DNA from: Bryobacterales bacterium
GTDB taxonomy: Bacteria > Acidobacteriota > Terriglobia > Bryobacterales > Bryobacteraceae
Direction of reading: 5' to 3'
Assembly (NCBI GenBank): GCA_016789905.1
Contig: JAEUQC010000074.1
Location: forward strand, 19,479 to 83,478
DNA: 64,000 nt
A program made the translations under genes and the position numbers. Of this stretch, positions 1-9,115 are shown one piece after another. How positions within the stretch are numbered: the first letter of the stretch is position 1; each line of letters opens with the position of its first letter. Under the pieces are notes generated by a model. That model was not told the origin of the DNA, ran no database searches, and saw only the letters and a list, made by a program, of their open reading frames with translations.

Positions 1-1139
1 ATCCGGACGGCCATGCCGTAGTCCGGGCGGAGTTGCTTTGTGGCCGCCGTCCAGCGGTGATCCTGCCAGGCCATGGTGCGCGCGGCTGGTTTACGAAGCT
101 GTTCGAACACGGAGACGCCGTCACCATAGGATTTCGTTTTTCCATCGACGGCGTGCATGACGGTGGCAAACACGTCAGCGAAATAGACGGGCGTATTCGA
201 GACGGCGCCCGCCTTCACACGGCCTGGCCAGCGGACGACGAATGGCACGCGCAGACCGCCTTCATAGAGCGTTCCTTTCTGACCGCGCAGGGTGGCGCCA
301 TTGGCCAGTTTCATGGTGTCGAAGGTGGTGAGTTCGTGGCCTTCGCCGCGGACGCCGCCGTTATCGCTGGCGAAGATGACGAGGGTGTTTTGCTCCAGCC
401 CGTAGTCGCGAAGCATGGCAAGAATCCTGCCCGCATAGGTATCTCCTTGCGTGACCATAGCGGCGTACTTCTTTTCGCCGGCGGGCCAATCCCGATCTTC
501 GTACGGCGCCACGTCCGGTGTCTCGAAGCGCCCGTGGGGCACGGTGTAGGTGGCGTAGAGGAAGAATGGCTTGTCTTTGTTTTCCCGCAGGAAGGCGAAG
601 GATTTTTCGGCAATGAGCGCGGCGCTGTACTGCTTGCCGCCGAGCGGAACCTGCTTGTTGTTTTCCCAGAGGAACTCCGGGAAGTAGGAGTGCGCGTGGA
701 CCTGATGGAGGTAGCCGAAGAAGGTATCGAACCCATGAAGCCAGGGCACGCCAGTTGACCCGGCGTCGCCCAAGCCCCACTTGCCGAAGCCGCCGCAGAC
801 GTAGCCTTGCGCGCGGAGCCAACTGGCGAAGGTTTTGTCTTCCGGCCCGATGGGCGCCGTTCCAGCGTTGGACCGGATACGGGCATGGCCGCCGTGTTTG
901 CCGGTCATCAGCACACAACGAGAGGGGGCGCAGACGGGCCCGCCGGCATAGGCGCCGGTAAACCGCGTTCCCTGGCGCGCGAGGGTATCGATGTGCGGGG
1001 TGAGAATTCTCTTCTGCCCGTAGCAGCCGACATCGGCGTAGCCCAGATCGTCGAGAAGGATGAAGACAATATTGGGCTTTTTTGTTTGCGCCGGAAGGGC
1101 GGCAAGCGCGCCCGCGGCCAGGAATTTTCTTCGCAGCAT
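1..1139 (-). CDS. Sulfatase (arylsulfatase family), C-terminus cut off by the window edge
   Basis: Reading the minus strand from ATG at 1139 gives an open frame that runs off the window, about 379 codons. A short hydrophobic N-terminus (MLRRKFLAAGALAALPAQ) suggests export. Residues 23-38 carry the metal-binding sulfatase start (PNIVFILLDDLGYADVG). The sequence VCAPSR has Cys70 in the C-x-P-S-R signature that is converted to formylglycine in type I sulfatases. Further family blocks are FASDNGG and LRGQKGTLYEGGLRVPF. Sulfatases of this family hydrolyse sulfate esters, often of polysaccharides; the substrate cannot be told from sequence. No formylglycine-generating enzyme gene is in the window. 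The ribosome-binding site is weak. The missing part is the C-terminal subdomain. Confidence 0.93.
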   Translation of the reverse strand, partial: MLRRKFLAAGALAALPAQTKKPNIVFILLDDLGYADVGCYGQKRILTPHIDTLARQGTRFTGAYAGGPVCAPSRCVLMTGKHGGHARIRSNAGTAPIGPEDKTFASWLRAQGYVCGGFGKWGLGDAGSTGVPWLHGFDTFFGYLHQVHAHSYFPEFLWENNKQVPLGGKQYSAALIAEKSFAFLRENKDKPFFLYATYTVPHGRFETPDVAPYEDRDWPAGEKKYAAMVTQGDTYAGRILAMLRDYGLEQNTLVIFASDNGGVRGEGHELTTFDTMKLANGATLRGQKGTLYEGGLRVPFVVRWPGRVKAGAVSNTPVYFADVFATVMHAVDGKTKSYGDGVSVFEQLRKPAARTMAWQDHRWTAATKQLRPDYGMAVR

Positions 1140-1516
1140 CAACACCAGACTAGCCGAAAAGGAGAAAGGCGCCCTGACAACCGGCGCCTTTCAATCCCCA
1201 TCACAACAGGCGGCGCTAAAACTTAGTGGCCGCGAATATGGTTATTCTGGCAGGTCCCCAATCCCGGACGCAACCGGCACATTCATTAATATTGCGAATT
1301 TTGCCAACGAAGGGGGGAAAGCGCCGATTCACCCCGCGCTACTCCGTTTCGCCCCATTCCCGTCCGAGCAAGGAGATTCCTGCGGCAAACTGGGGCTAAT
1401 TGTACCCCAACGCTCCCTGCGGAGACCCTTTCCCCAACAGACAACCTTTGTAGGGAGCGTTCCTTCAGCCATGAATCGCCCTACCAATCGTGCCAATATT
1501 GCGTTGAGGCACAACA
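1140..1516. other. Divergent intergenic region, no convincing gene
   Basis: This 377-bp stretch separates the sulfatase start (minus strand) from the histidine kinase (plus strand), so it must hold promoters in both directions. A 164-codon plus-strand frame covers it but has no coding character, and its N-terminal part lies antisense to the sulfatase. The only clear structure is the inverted repeat at 1409-1461. Confidence 0.5.
1409..1461. repeat. Perfect 10-bp inverted repeat upstream of the LytS-type kinase
   Basis: AACGCTCCCT at 1409-1418 is exactly inverted as AGGGAGCGTT at 1452-1461, with a 33-nt spacer. No U-tract follows either arm, so it is not an intrinsic terminator. It could be an operator or a structured leader of the kinase mRNA, which starts 56-95 nt downstream. 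Confidence 0.6.
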
Positions 1517-2653
1517 ATGGAAACTGGGCACCGGACATGGTGGGGGAGCAGTAGCGTGGGCATTCGCTTCTGGACAGTCTTCGGCCTGTGGTCCGGCTAT
1601 GGGGTTTTTAATATGGTGGTAGTCCACTACCGGTCCATGCTGTTCGGCAAGCCGATGAGTTGGACGGATTGCGCGCTATATGAATTGACGTTCGCGTGGA
1701 TTTGGGCGGCGGTAACGCCACTCGTGCTATCGCTGAGCAAACGGTTTCCGCTGGGACGGGGACAATCGGCAAGAAATGGGGCCGTGCACCTGGCCGGCGC
1801 GTTTTTCTGCGCGGTGCTGACGAAAACGGTGTGGGACTTTACGGCGCTGCCGTTTGTGGCGCCGTCGATGGTTCCGGTGGACCTGGATACGTTTCTGAAG
1901 TCGGTGATGCGCGCGCTGGACTTCGGCGTGCTGCACTACCTGATCATCCTGGTGTGCCATCACGCACTGGAGTATTACCGGAAATATGAAGACGGCCGGC
2001 TGCGAGCCTCGCAGTTAGAAGCCAAACTAGCCAACGCCCAACTGCACGCGTTAAAGATGCAGCTCCATCCCCACTTCCTGTTCAACACGCTGCATTCGAT
2101 ATCGGAACTGGTACACGACGACCCCGCAAGGGCGGAGACCATGATCGTGCGTCTGAGCGACTTTCTAAGGTTGACGCTGGACCACGTGGGAGTGCCGCAG
2201 GTTCCGGTGGAAGAGGAGATTGACTTTCTGCGGAGGTACCTGGACATAGAGAAGATGCGCTTTGAGGACCGGCTGACGGTGGAATGGGATATCGACCCGA
2301 CGATCCGCCACGTCAGCGTGCCGAACCTGATTCTGCAGCCACTGGTGGAAAACGCGATCAAGCATGGACTTTCGCGGAACACGGACGAGGGCGTGCTGCG
2401 TATATCCTGCAAGGCCGACGACGGAAAGCTTTCGATGAAGGTCTTCAACAACGGGCCGGCGCCACAACGGGCGACCGCGAACCTGCAGGAACCGGTGCGC
2501 GAAGGCGTTGGACTGAATAACACACGGAGCCGGCTGGAGCGGATCTATGGGGGCGATCACCATATCGATTTCCGGCACTCGGCCGAAGGGGGCTTTGAAG
2601 TGACCATCCGCATTCCGATACGGCCGGCGACGGCGGTGGCCGGCGCCATTTAA
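1517..2653 (+). CDS. LytS-type sensor histidine kinase (His_kinase family)
   Basis: Four hydrophobic segments at about residues 18-37, 52-73, 88-112 and 136-154 form a membrane sensor module. They are followed by a short coiled linker and the His_kinase domain with LHPHFLFNTLHS (phosphoacceptor probably His186) and the ATP-binding N-box LVENAIKHGL (Asn279). The C-terminus has a HATPase_c G-box (GVGLNNTRSRLE). This family pairs with LytTR response regulators, and the next gene, 7 nt away, is one. Two starts are plausible: ATG 1517 (GAGG at 1506-1509) and GTG 1556, which has the stronger GGGGGAG at 1542-1548. The second gives a protein 13 residues shorter and starts just before the first membrane segment. 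The signal sensed is unknown. Confidence 0.93.
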   Translation: METGHRTWWGSSSVGIRFWTVFGLWSGYGVFNMVVVHYRSMLFGKPMSWTDCALYELTFAWIWAAVTPLVLSLSKRFPLGRGQSARNGAVHLAGAFFCAVLTKTVWDFTALPFVAPSMVPVDLDTFLKSVMRALDFGVLHYLIILVCHHALEYYRKYEDGRLRASQLEAKLANAQLHALKMQLHPHFLFNTLHSISELVHDDPARAETMIVRLSDFLRLTLDHVGVPQVPVEEEIDFLRRYLDIEKMRFEDRLTVEWDIDPTIRHVSVPNLILQPLVENAIKHGLSRNTDEGVLRISCKADDGKLSMKVFNNGPAPQRATANLQEPVREGVGLNNTRSRLERIYGGDHHIDFRHSAEGGFEVTIRIPIRPATAVAGAI

Positions 2654-2659
2654 GTATTT

Positions 2660-3418
2660 ATGCATTCTATTCGCACGGTGATCATCGACGACGAACGGCT
2701 GGCGCGGCAGCGCATCCGGCGGATGCTATTGGAGCTGCCCGGGTTCGACGTGGCGGCCGAGTTCGAGCGCTCCGAAGAGGGATTGGCTTATTTGGAAACG
2801 AACGAGACCGATCTGCTGTTTCTGGATGTGCAGATGCCAGGCATGGATGGGTTCGCGCTGTTGGAAGCACTGACGCCGGAGCGCACTCCGCTGGTGATTT
2901 TCGTGACCGCCTACGACGAGTACGCGCTGCGTGCGTTTGAGGTTCATGCGTTCGACTACCTGCTGAAACCGTTCGATCAGGCCCGGTTTGAAAAGACAAT
3001 TGAGCGGGCTCGGAAGCAACTGACAAGCGAGGAACGGAACAGTGAGAAGCTGCTGACGCTGCTGAACGAGTTCCGGCAGCGCAACCAGGAGCCGGCGCGA
3101 TTCGCAATAAAAACGCCGGGCCGGTTGTTTTTTGTGCGGCAGGAAGACATCGACTGGATGGAGGCGGCCGATAACTACGTGAACCTGCACGTTGGCGCGG
3201 ATACGCATCTGATCCGAGAGACGATGAACGCGTTGGAACAGCGGCTGGATTCGCACCGGTTCCTGCGGATTCACCGGTCCACGATTGTGAATGCGGACCG
3301 CATTAAAGAGCTGCGCCCGTGGTTCCATGGGGAGTACGTGGTGCTGCTGAAGGATGGCACGGAGTTGACACTGAGCCGCACCTATCGGGAAAAGATACTG
3401 AATTTGCTGGGCAGTTGA
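2660..3418 (+). CDS. LytTR-family response regulator
   Basis: The N-terminal receiver domain (residues 1-120) has the acidic pair Asp10/Asp11, phosphoacceptor Asp56 in LFLDVQMPGMDG, and the conserved Thr (FVTAYDEYALRAF) and Lys (YLLKPF). The C-terminal LytTR DNA-binding domain starts near residue 145 and includes FLRIHRSTIVN and the ending LSRTYREKILNLL. It is 7 nt after the LytS-type kinase, so the two form one two-component operon. LytTR regulators bind direct repeats near target promoters. The gene ends 2 nt before the stop of the convergent acyltransferase gene, leaving no room for a terminator. Confidence 0.96.
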   Translation: MHSIRTVIIDDERLARQRIRRMLLELPGFDVAAEFERSEEGLAYLETNETDLLFLDVQMPGMDGFALLEALTPERTPLVIFVTAYDEYALRAFEVHAFDYLLKPFDQARFEKTIERARKQLTSEERNSEKLLTLLNEFRQRNQEPARFAIKTPGRLFFVRQEDIDWMEAADNYVNLHVGADTHLIRETMNALEQRLDSHRFLRIHRSTIVNADRIKELRPWFHGEYVVLLKDGTELTLSRTYREKILNLLGS

Positions 3419-3420
3419 GG

Positions 3421-4542
3421 TCAGGCTTTGAGGCCGAACAGCAAGCGCGTGAGAGAGAAGCGGCGGACGGCTTCCACGGCGAGCCAACTGCCAAGGAAGG
3501 TGATGAGCGCAACGAGCGCGAACTTAGGCCAGACTCCCCAAGGCTGTTGAATGACGTAGTAACCGGCGGCGATCAAGACGGTTTGATGGAAGATGTAGAG
3601 AGGGTAGACGATCTGGGTGGCGTAGCGGAGTTTGGGGCCGCCTTCGCGAAAATGATGGCGAGCCAAGCCGGCGAGCGCGAGGACCCACGTGAAGCCGAAG
3701 CAGACCGAAAGCTGACGTCCGCCAGGAGAACCGAAGGCGCGGGCGGCGAAAAAGGCGATGGCGAAGGCGAGCCCGGACAAGGCCAATTCGTGGCGGCGGC
3801 GGGTGATGAGGTCCAGAAACCGTGGGTTCAAGCCGATTATGAATCCCCAGAGAAAATAGAGGAACGAACCGAGAAGGTTGTTCCAGTCGGCCACCAGATT
3901 GTGAGTGGTCGGCCAATGGGGGCCGAGCATGGAATCGAGAAAGAGGCTGGGCGTGATGGCCGTGTAGAGGAGCAAGGGCCGGCGCTCGAAGACGTCAACC
4001 AGAGTATCGATGGCGCGGCGTCCGGCGGCGGAACGCACCCAGCGGAAGAGTGGAATTCCGGCGAGCGAATAGACGAAGATGTAGAGCACGAACCAGAGGT
4101 GATGCCAGCTTAACGAGCCCTGGGGATAGGGTCGAAATTCGAATACGGACGGATACCATTCGGCGTAGGAGAGGGTGGCGCCGCGGAAGAGGCGTTCCAA
4201 GTAGATTTGCGGCGGAACGATGACGAACATGCCGAAGACCAGGGGCAGGAAGAGACGCTGGAAGCGCTCCGCGGCGAATTTTCGGTAGCTTCGGCGGCAA
4301 AGGCTGAAGCTGACGGCGACGCCGGCGACGAAGAAAAGCAGGGGGAGGCGCCAGCGATTGACGGCAAGCATGAGCCACTCCAGGGGGATGCTGGTTTCGG
4401 CGTTCTTGATGTGAAAGGGCCAGCGGACGAAGATCATGCCGGTGTGATAGAGAATCAGCAGTGAGAAAGCAAACACACGGAGCCAATCGAGGCCGAACTC
4501 GCGGGCGGCGGACGGATGTTGCGGGCTGGAGGGGTGGGGCAT
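3421..4542 (-). CDS. Acyltransferase family 3 integral membrane protein
   Basis: The protein has 373 residues and about ten hydrophobic helices. The N-terminal block GLDWLRVFAFSLLILYHTG carries the His typical of acyltransferase-3 proteins (OpgC/OafA-like), which move acyl groups from the cytoplasm onto surface glycans. WHHLWFVLYIF in the middle and the late helix YPLYIFHQTVLIAAGYYV also match the family. The glycan acceptor is unknown. It is convergent with the LytTR gene and lies 8 nt downstream of the nucleoside hydrolase on the same strand, so the two may be co-transcribed without an obvious functional link. Confidence 0.9.
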   Translation of the reverse strand: MPHPSSPQHPSAAREFGLDWLRVFAFSLLILYHTGMIFVRWPFHIKNAETSIPLEWLMLAVNRWRLPLLFFVAGVAVSFSLCRRSYRKFAAERFQRLFLPLVFGMFVIVPPQIYLERLFRGATLSYAEWYPSVFEFRPYPQGSLSWHHLWFVLYIFVYSLAGIPLFRWVRSAAGRRAIDTLVDVFERRPLLLYTAITPSLFLDSMLGPHWPTTHNLVADWNNLLGSFLYFLWGFIIGLNPRFLDLITRRRHELALSGLAFAIAFFAARAFGSPGGRQLSVCFGFTWVLALAGLARHHFREGGPKLRYATQIVYPLYIFHQTVLIAAGYYVIQQPWGVWPKFALVALITFLGSWLAVEAVRRFSLTRLLFGLKA

Positions 4543-4550
4543 GAGCCGGG

Positions 4551-5504
4551 TTAGGGAAGCAGCGTCTGGAACCGGCGCAGGAAGGCGGGGGCGTCGGCGG
4601 TGACGGCGACGAGCGCGTTGGGCCGGGCACCGTCGACACGGACCAGGCGGCCCCGCTCGCGGGGGCGCTTTCGCACGGTGAGCGCGGCCATGCGATGGGT
4701 AGTGAGTTTGGGGTCCGATAGCGTCATGGCCGCGAGCACATCCCAGGCAAAGTAACGACCCGCGCGAATGGAATCCGCCTCCGAGCGGAGGAGGCGCAGG
4801 ACAACGGTGGCCGCCCAGTCCTGCGCGCCATCCTCAAACATCTGGAGCACATCCGGACCAATCGGCACCTGACTGGTGGCGTCCAAGGGAACGATGCGCG
4901 TTTGCCAGCCGCCATTCAGGACATGTTCGGCGGCCTCCGGGTCCACCCACGCATTCCACTCCGCGGTGGGGGCGTCCGGAACATTTCCGGGCACCTCCAG
5001 GGCGCCGCCCATCCAGGTCAATTCCCGAATGGCGGGACCGATGCGAGGCTCGATGGTCAACGCCTGGGCAAGATTCGTCAAGGGTCCCAAGGCGAGCACA
5101 CGCACGGGCCTGCGGCGGTCGAGGAGGCGTTCGGCGAGGAAGGCGGCGGCTTCCCGCGTTTCGGGCCGGCGTTTGGCGGCGGGCAGTTCGTCGCGCAACA
5201 GGCGGTCCGACACGGCGCGCCATTCGGCGGGGAACTGGCCGGAGCCCTGCACGGGTTTGTCGCGTCCGACATAGACCGGCACACCGGTCATAGCGCCGGC
5301 CTCCAGCAGGCGCAGAACGCTTTCGGCGCCTTCAGCCGGATGGGCCAGTCCCTGCGCGATGGTGACAGCCTCAATCCTGATTTCCGGCTGCCGCATGAGC
5401 CAGAGGAGGGCGATGAGATCGTCCGCGCCGGCGTCGGTGTCGACGATGACGGGGAGTTGCCCATGGAGGGCTAACGGAATCAGCAACAGGGCGAGAAATC
5501 GCAT
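4551..5504 (-). CDS. Inosine/uridine-preferring nucleoside hydrolase, exported
   Basis: A cleavable signal-like N-terminus (residues 1-16, ending HGQ) precedes the ribohydrolase signature VIVDTDAGADD, whose Asp residues (22, 24, 28, 29) bind the catalytic calcium. Further family blocks are VLALGPLTNLAQAL, WMGGAL and WNAWVDPEAA. At 317 residues it has the usual length. The enzyme splits N-ribosidic bonds of nucleosides to give base plus ribose. With an export signal it probably acts in the periplasm in nucleoside scavenging. The gene is the first of a two-gene minus-strand unit with the acyltransferase. Confidence 0.92.
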   Translation of the reverse strand: MRFLALLLIPLALHGQLPVIVDTDAGADDLIALLWLMRQPEIRIEAVTIAQGLAHPAEGAESVLRLLEAGAMTGVPVYVGRDKPVQGSGQFPAEWRAVSDRLLRDELPAAKRRPETREAAAFLAERLLDRRRPVRVLALGPLTNLAQALTIEPRIGPAIRELTWMGGALEVPGNVPDAPTAEWNAWVDPEAAEHVLNGGWQTRIVPLDATSQVPIGPDVLQMFEDGAQDWAATVVLRLLRSEADSIRAGRYFAWDVLAAMTLSDPKLTTHRMAALTVRKRPRERGRLVRVDGARPNALVAVTADAPAFLRRFQTLLP

Positions 5505-5575
5505 TTCGGACTCTCAAGTTCCTGGCTGCCGCGGCCGATAGTACGGGTGGCGGCGTGGCAGCCGTCACACACAGT

Positions 5576-5785
5576 ATGCGCTACATCTCCTGTCTTCTGC
5601 TCGCCTTTCTACTGCTGCTGGGGCCGGTCTACGCGAAATCGGCGAAGCGTCCGGCGGGCAAGCAGTCCAGCCTCTCGTCCATTCGGAACAAGCAGAAAAT
5701 TAACCGGAAACCGTTGGTGTACAACCCTAAGACCAACCGGCCGCTGGTGGCCAAAAAGCGGCACTGGTGGCAGCGGCGCAATTGA
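5576..5785 (+). CDS. Small basic exported protein, unknown
   Basis: The frame has 69 codons from ATG 5576. A classic signal peptide (MRYISCLLLAFLLLLGPVYA) is followed by a very basic, low-complexity mature part of about 50 residues rich in Lys, Arg, Asn and Ser and ending HWWQRRN. No domain is recognised. It lies between the divergent nucleoside hydrolase start and the ADOP permease, on the permease strand. No clear ribosome-binding site is seen. The well-formed signal peptide is the main reason to accept it. Confidence 0.5.
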   Translation: MRYISCLLLAFLLLLGPVYAKSAKRPAGKQSSLSSIRNKQKINRKPLVYNPKTNRPLVAKKRHWWQRRN

Positions 5786-5829
5786 GATAGCGGGAACATT
5801 TTCACCGGCGGAAACGTACCCCCTGTGCG

Positions 5830-8244
5830 ATGCTCCAGGATATCCGTTACGCCGTTCGCACGATGAACCAACATCCATGGTTCACGGCCGCCATCATTGG
5901 CACGCTTGCACTTGGAATCGGTGTGAACACCACGGTCTTCACGCTGGTGAACGCGGTGCTGTTCAAGCCGCTGCCGTTCCCAGGCGGGGACCGGATTGTG
6001 ATGGTCCACGCCACGCTGCCCACGGAACCGAACGGGAACATGTCGGTGTCCTATCCAGATCTTCAGGACTTTCGCCAGGCGGCGACGTCGTTTGAGCGGC
6101 TGGAGGCCTACTACGGCTTTGCGGCGAATCTGACAGAAAGCGGCAATCCGCCGGAGCGGTACCGCGGCGCGCGCATCACCAGCGGCCTGTTTGAACTGCT
6201 GCGGGTGCAACCTGTACTGGGCCGCGCGCTTACGGCGAGCGATGAAAAGGCTGGGGCCGAATCGGTGATTCTGCTTGGATATGGGGTGTGGAAGGATCGT
6301 TATGGCCGGGATCCGAACATTATCGGCCGCACGGTGCGCGTAAACGATACGCCGGCCGCCATTGTGGGCGTAATGCCGGAGGGGTTCAAGTTTCCGCAGA
6401 ACGAGGACATTTGGCGGAACGTAACGACGGAAGAGCAACTGGAGAAACGGAACAACCGTTCGTTTCTAATTGTGGGCAAGCTGAAGCCCGGGCAGACGAT
6501 TGGCGGGGCGCAATCCGAACTCGCGATTGTGGCCACGCGGCTGCAGCAGCAGTTTCCGGATTCACACAAGAACTATGGTGTGGCGGTCCGTACGTTTCAT
6601 GAAGTGATGAACGGGGGACCGATCCGGCTGGTGTTTTTGCTGCTGATGGGAGCAGTGGCGTTCGTACTGTTGATTGCCTGCGCGAATGTGGCGAACATGC
6701 TGCTGGGCCGGGCGCTGGCGCGACGGCGAGAGATATCGATCCGCGTGGCGATGGGCGCCAGCCGCGGCCGCATTCTGCGGCAACTGCTGGTGGAAAGCGT
6801 GCTGCTGGCTTTCATCGGGGGCGCGGTTGGCCTGTTGCTGTCCCAGAGCGCGGTGGACGCATTTTCCAAGGCGGTGGAAAACGTTGGCAAGCCCTATTGG
6901 ATTCAGTTCGAAATGGACTATACAGTGTTCGCCTACTTCGCCGGCGTATCGCTGGTTTCGGGGATTCTATTCGGCCTGGTGCCGGCGCTGCAGGCAACCC
7001 GGATCGACCTGAACGACGCGTTGAAAGAGGGCTCCAAGGCTTCAGGCGGGCGGCGGTCCGGCTATTTTTCGGGCGCGCTGGTGGTGTTTCAATTCACTTT
7101 GGCGGTGGTTCTGCTGACCGCGGCCGGACTCATGATCCGCAGTTTTCTAAACGCCCAGCAGGAGTTCGCCAACGTCCGGGGCGAAAAGGTGCTGCATGCC
7201 CGAATCAACCTGCCAGCCAGCCGTTATGCGACGCCCGAGTCGCGCCGCCAATTTTATGAAAATCTGTTGTCGCGCGCGGCGGCGATTCCGGGCGCGAATG
7301 AGGTGGCTACGGTCTCCAACATCCCCGGATCCGGGACTGGGCTCGACCGGTTTGAAATCGAGGGACAACCGATCCCCGAACATGAAAACCGCCCGGTGGC
7401 CGGAGTGATCACGTCTTCGCCAGGCTACTACAGTCTATTGGGCATGGCGCTGATCCAGGGGCGTGATTTCACGGCGAGCGAAGGCCTGCCGGGGAAAGAG
7501 GCGATTATCATCAGCCGCGAATTCGCGACGAAGTTCTTTTCGCAAGTGAACCCCATTGGGCGGAAGATCCGGTTCTTCGATGACCAACGCGCGCCGAAGC
7601 CGTGGATGACGATCGTTGCGATTGCTCCGGATATCCGCATGTCCGACCCGGGCCGCGCCCAGCGCGGGCCTGTGGCGGCGATTCCGTACAATGCCACATC
7701 GCAAAATGGCATGGCGCTGATGATGCGCACGGCGGGTGATTCGACGGCGTTGACCTCCGCGCTGCGGCGAGAGGTGCAACAGCTAGACGGGGAGTTGCCA
7801 CTGTTCGACGTGAATACGCTGGAAGGCAAGATGCAGCGCAACTATTGGCACCTGCGCGTTTTCGGCACGTTGTTTCTGGCTTTCGCGGTTATTGCCATGG
7901 GAATGGCAGCGGTGGGGATTTATGCTGTCATCGCGCACGCCACGGGACAGCGGACGCGCGAGATCGGCGTGCGGCTGGCGCTTGGGGCCGGCCCGGCGTC
8001 GATCATTGGTCTGGTGCTCCAACGCGGTTTGGCGCAGATTGGCATTGGCATGACACTGGGGCTGACGGCGGCGTATTTCTTGTGCCGGCTGATGGCGACG
8101 CTGCTATTGAAGGTGTCGCCGTCGGACCCATTCACATTCGGAATTGTCGGCGTGACGCTATCGCTGGCCGGATTGGCGGCGTGCCTGATACCGGCACGCC
8201 GCGCATCCCGGCTCGATCCACTGGAAGCCCTGCGGCAGGAGTAA
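5830..8244 (+). CDS. ADOP-type ABC transporter permease (MacB/FtsX fold, duplicated)
   Basis: The 804-residue protein starts MLQDIRYAVRTM, the typical opening of acidobacterial duplicated orphan permeases. It contains a first transmembrane helix and a MacB-like periplasmic domain (residues about 45-260), then an FtsX block (LLIACANVANMLLGRALARRRE region, with RVAMGASRGRILRQLLVES). A second periplasmic domain and a second FtsX block (TREIGVRLALGA) follow, ending in PARRASRLDPLEALRQE. No ATPase gene is adjacent, which is usual for this family. MacB relatives couple cytoplasmic ATP hydrolysis to periplasmic movement for efflux or protein release; the partner and substrate here are unknown. Confidence 0.95.
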   Translation: MLQDIRYAVRTMNQHPWFTAAIIGTLALGIGVNTTVFTLVNAVLFKPLPFPGGDRIVMVHATLPTEPNGNMSVSYPDLQDFRQAATSFERLEAYYGFAANLTESGNPPERYRGARITSGLFELLRVQPVLGRALTASDEKAGAESVILLGYGVWKDRYGRDPNIIGRTVRVNDTPAAIVGVMPEGFKFPQNEDIWRNVTTEEQLEKRNNRSFLIVGKLKPGQTIGGAQSELAIVATRLQQQFPDSHKNYGVAVRTFHEVMNGGPIRLVFLLLMGAVAFVLLIACANVANMLLGRALARRREISIRVAMGASRGRILRQLLVESVLLAFIGGAVGLLLSQSAVDAFSKAVENVGKPYWIQFEMDYTVFAYFAGVSLVSGILFGLVPALQATRIDLNDALKEGSKASGGRRSGYFSGALVVFQFTLAVVLLTAAGLMIRSFLNAQQEFANVRGEKVLHARINLPASRYATPESRRQFYENLLSRAAAIPGANEVATVSNIPGSGTGLDRFEIEGQPIPEHENRPVAGVITSSPGYYSLLGMALIQGRDFTASEGLPGKEAIIISREFATKFFSQVNPIGRKIRFFDDQRAPKPWMTIVAIAPDIRMSDPGRAQRGPVAAIPYNATSQNGMALMMRTAGDSTALTSALRREVQQLDGELPLFDVNTLEGKMQRNYWHLRVFGTLFLAFAVIAMGMAAVGIYAVIAHATGQRTREIGVRLALGAGPASIIGLVLQRGLAQIGIGMTLGLTAAYFLCRLMATLLLKVSPSDPFTFGIVGVTLSLAGLAACLIPARRASRLDPLEALRQE

Positions 8245-8255
8245 CAATCGCGGTA

Positions 8256-8627
8256 TTACCAACGGCCGCGGTCGCCCCGATAGTAGCGTTCGCCGTCCCG
8301 CATCTGCCGTGTAATTTCACGGTCCAGGCGGGCGCGCATGTTTTCGATGCGGTCCCGTTCGCGGCCGTTCATCCCGAATCCGCTGCGGTAGGCTCGCTCG
8401 GTCTCGAAGCGCAGGTCCCGCTCCATGTCGTAGAGCTTGGCGGCCTCGCGGCGTGTGATCAGGCCCATGCGTTCGCCGCGGGCGATGCGATCAATGAATC
8501 CGTTGCCGCCACGGTTCATGTAGGCGCCGCGATCATCCCGATAGGAAGGACCGTACGCGGGGCGTCCGCCATAGGGCTGGGCTGCCAACACAAGTCCAAA
8601 GGCCAGGGTGATCAGTATGCTCTTCAT
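8256..8627 (-). CDS. Small exported Arg/Tyr/Gly-rich protein, unknown
   Basis: The 123-residue protein has a signal peptide (MKSILITLAFGLVLAAQ), a Tyr/Arg/Gly-rich stretch (residues 18-45), then a charged helical region with ITRREAAKLYDMERDLRFE and ARLDREITRQM. A strong GAGGAGG lies 7 nt before the ATG, so translation is well supported. No family is identified. It is convergent with the ADOP permease. Confidence 0.75.
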   Translation of the reverse strand: MKSILITLAFGLVLAAQPYGGRPAYGPSYRDDRGAYMNRGGNGFIDRIARGERMGLITRREAAKLYDMERDLRFETERAYRSGFGMNGRERDRIENMRARLDREITRQMRDGERYYRGDRGRW

Positions 8628-8772
8628 GATGGTTCCTCCTCGGGTACTGCTTGTTTACTTCGCTTATTGGAGAAGCAATTGGCGCGCCAAACCGTAACAA
8701 CCAACGGAATCAAGCATTTAGAGAAAAAGGCGGGCGCGCCGCCGTGGTTGGAAACCACCACCGCCACCAAAT

Positions 8773-9060
8773 CTAACGGCGCAACAGAAGGCTGGCCACC
8801 GGCAGTGAGACCGCGAGGTTCACCAGCAGAGCGATAACGGAGAGCCAAGGCCGGGGCTCACCGCGAAAGAGCGCGACCGCCGCCGCAGCCGCGCCCAAGC
8901 CGCACGCAGCGCCCAGTCCGATCATGAACAGTACGCCCGCGCCAAGGCGGCCGGCGAAATCCCCCGTACCGCCGCCAGACAGCAGCAATAATCCGGCCAC
9001 CAACGCCAGCAACGGCAGGCCGATCGCGATCCAGTTCCAGAAGGACGGTTGGGAGCTCAT
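8773..9060 (-). CDS. Small integral membrane protein, unknown
   Basis: The protein has 95 residues with three predicted membrane helices (about 8-28, 35-65 and 74-94) and a short loop GEPRPW between the second and third. It is rich in Gly, Ala and Leu with no identifiable motif. It is divergent from the next plus-strand gene, with 55 nt between the starts. A weak AAGAG precedes the start. Confidence 0.65.
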   Translation of the reverse strand: MSSQPSFWNWIAIGLPLLALVAGLLLLSGGGTGDFAGRLGAGVLFMIGLGAACGLGAAAAAVALFRGEPRPWLSVIALLVNLAVSLPVASLLLRR

Positions 9061-9115
9061 ACCAACTCTTGCGCATCCCCTCCCCGCTGCACCTCATCGC
9101 GCATAGAATATTGTC

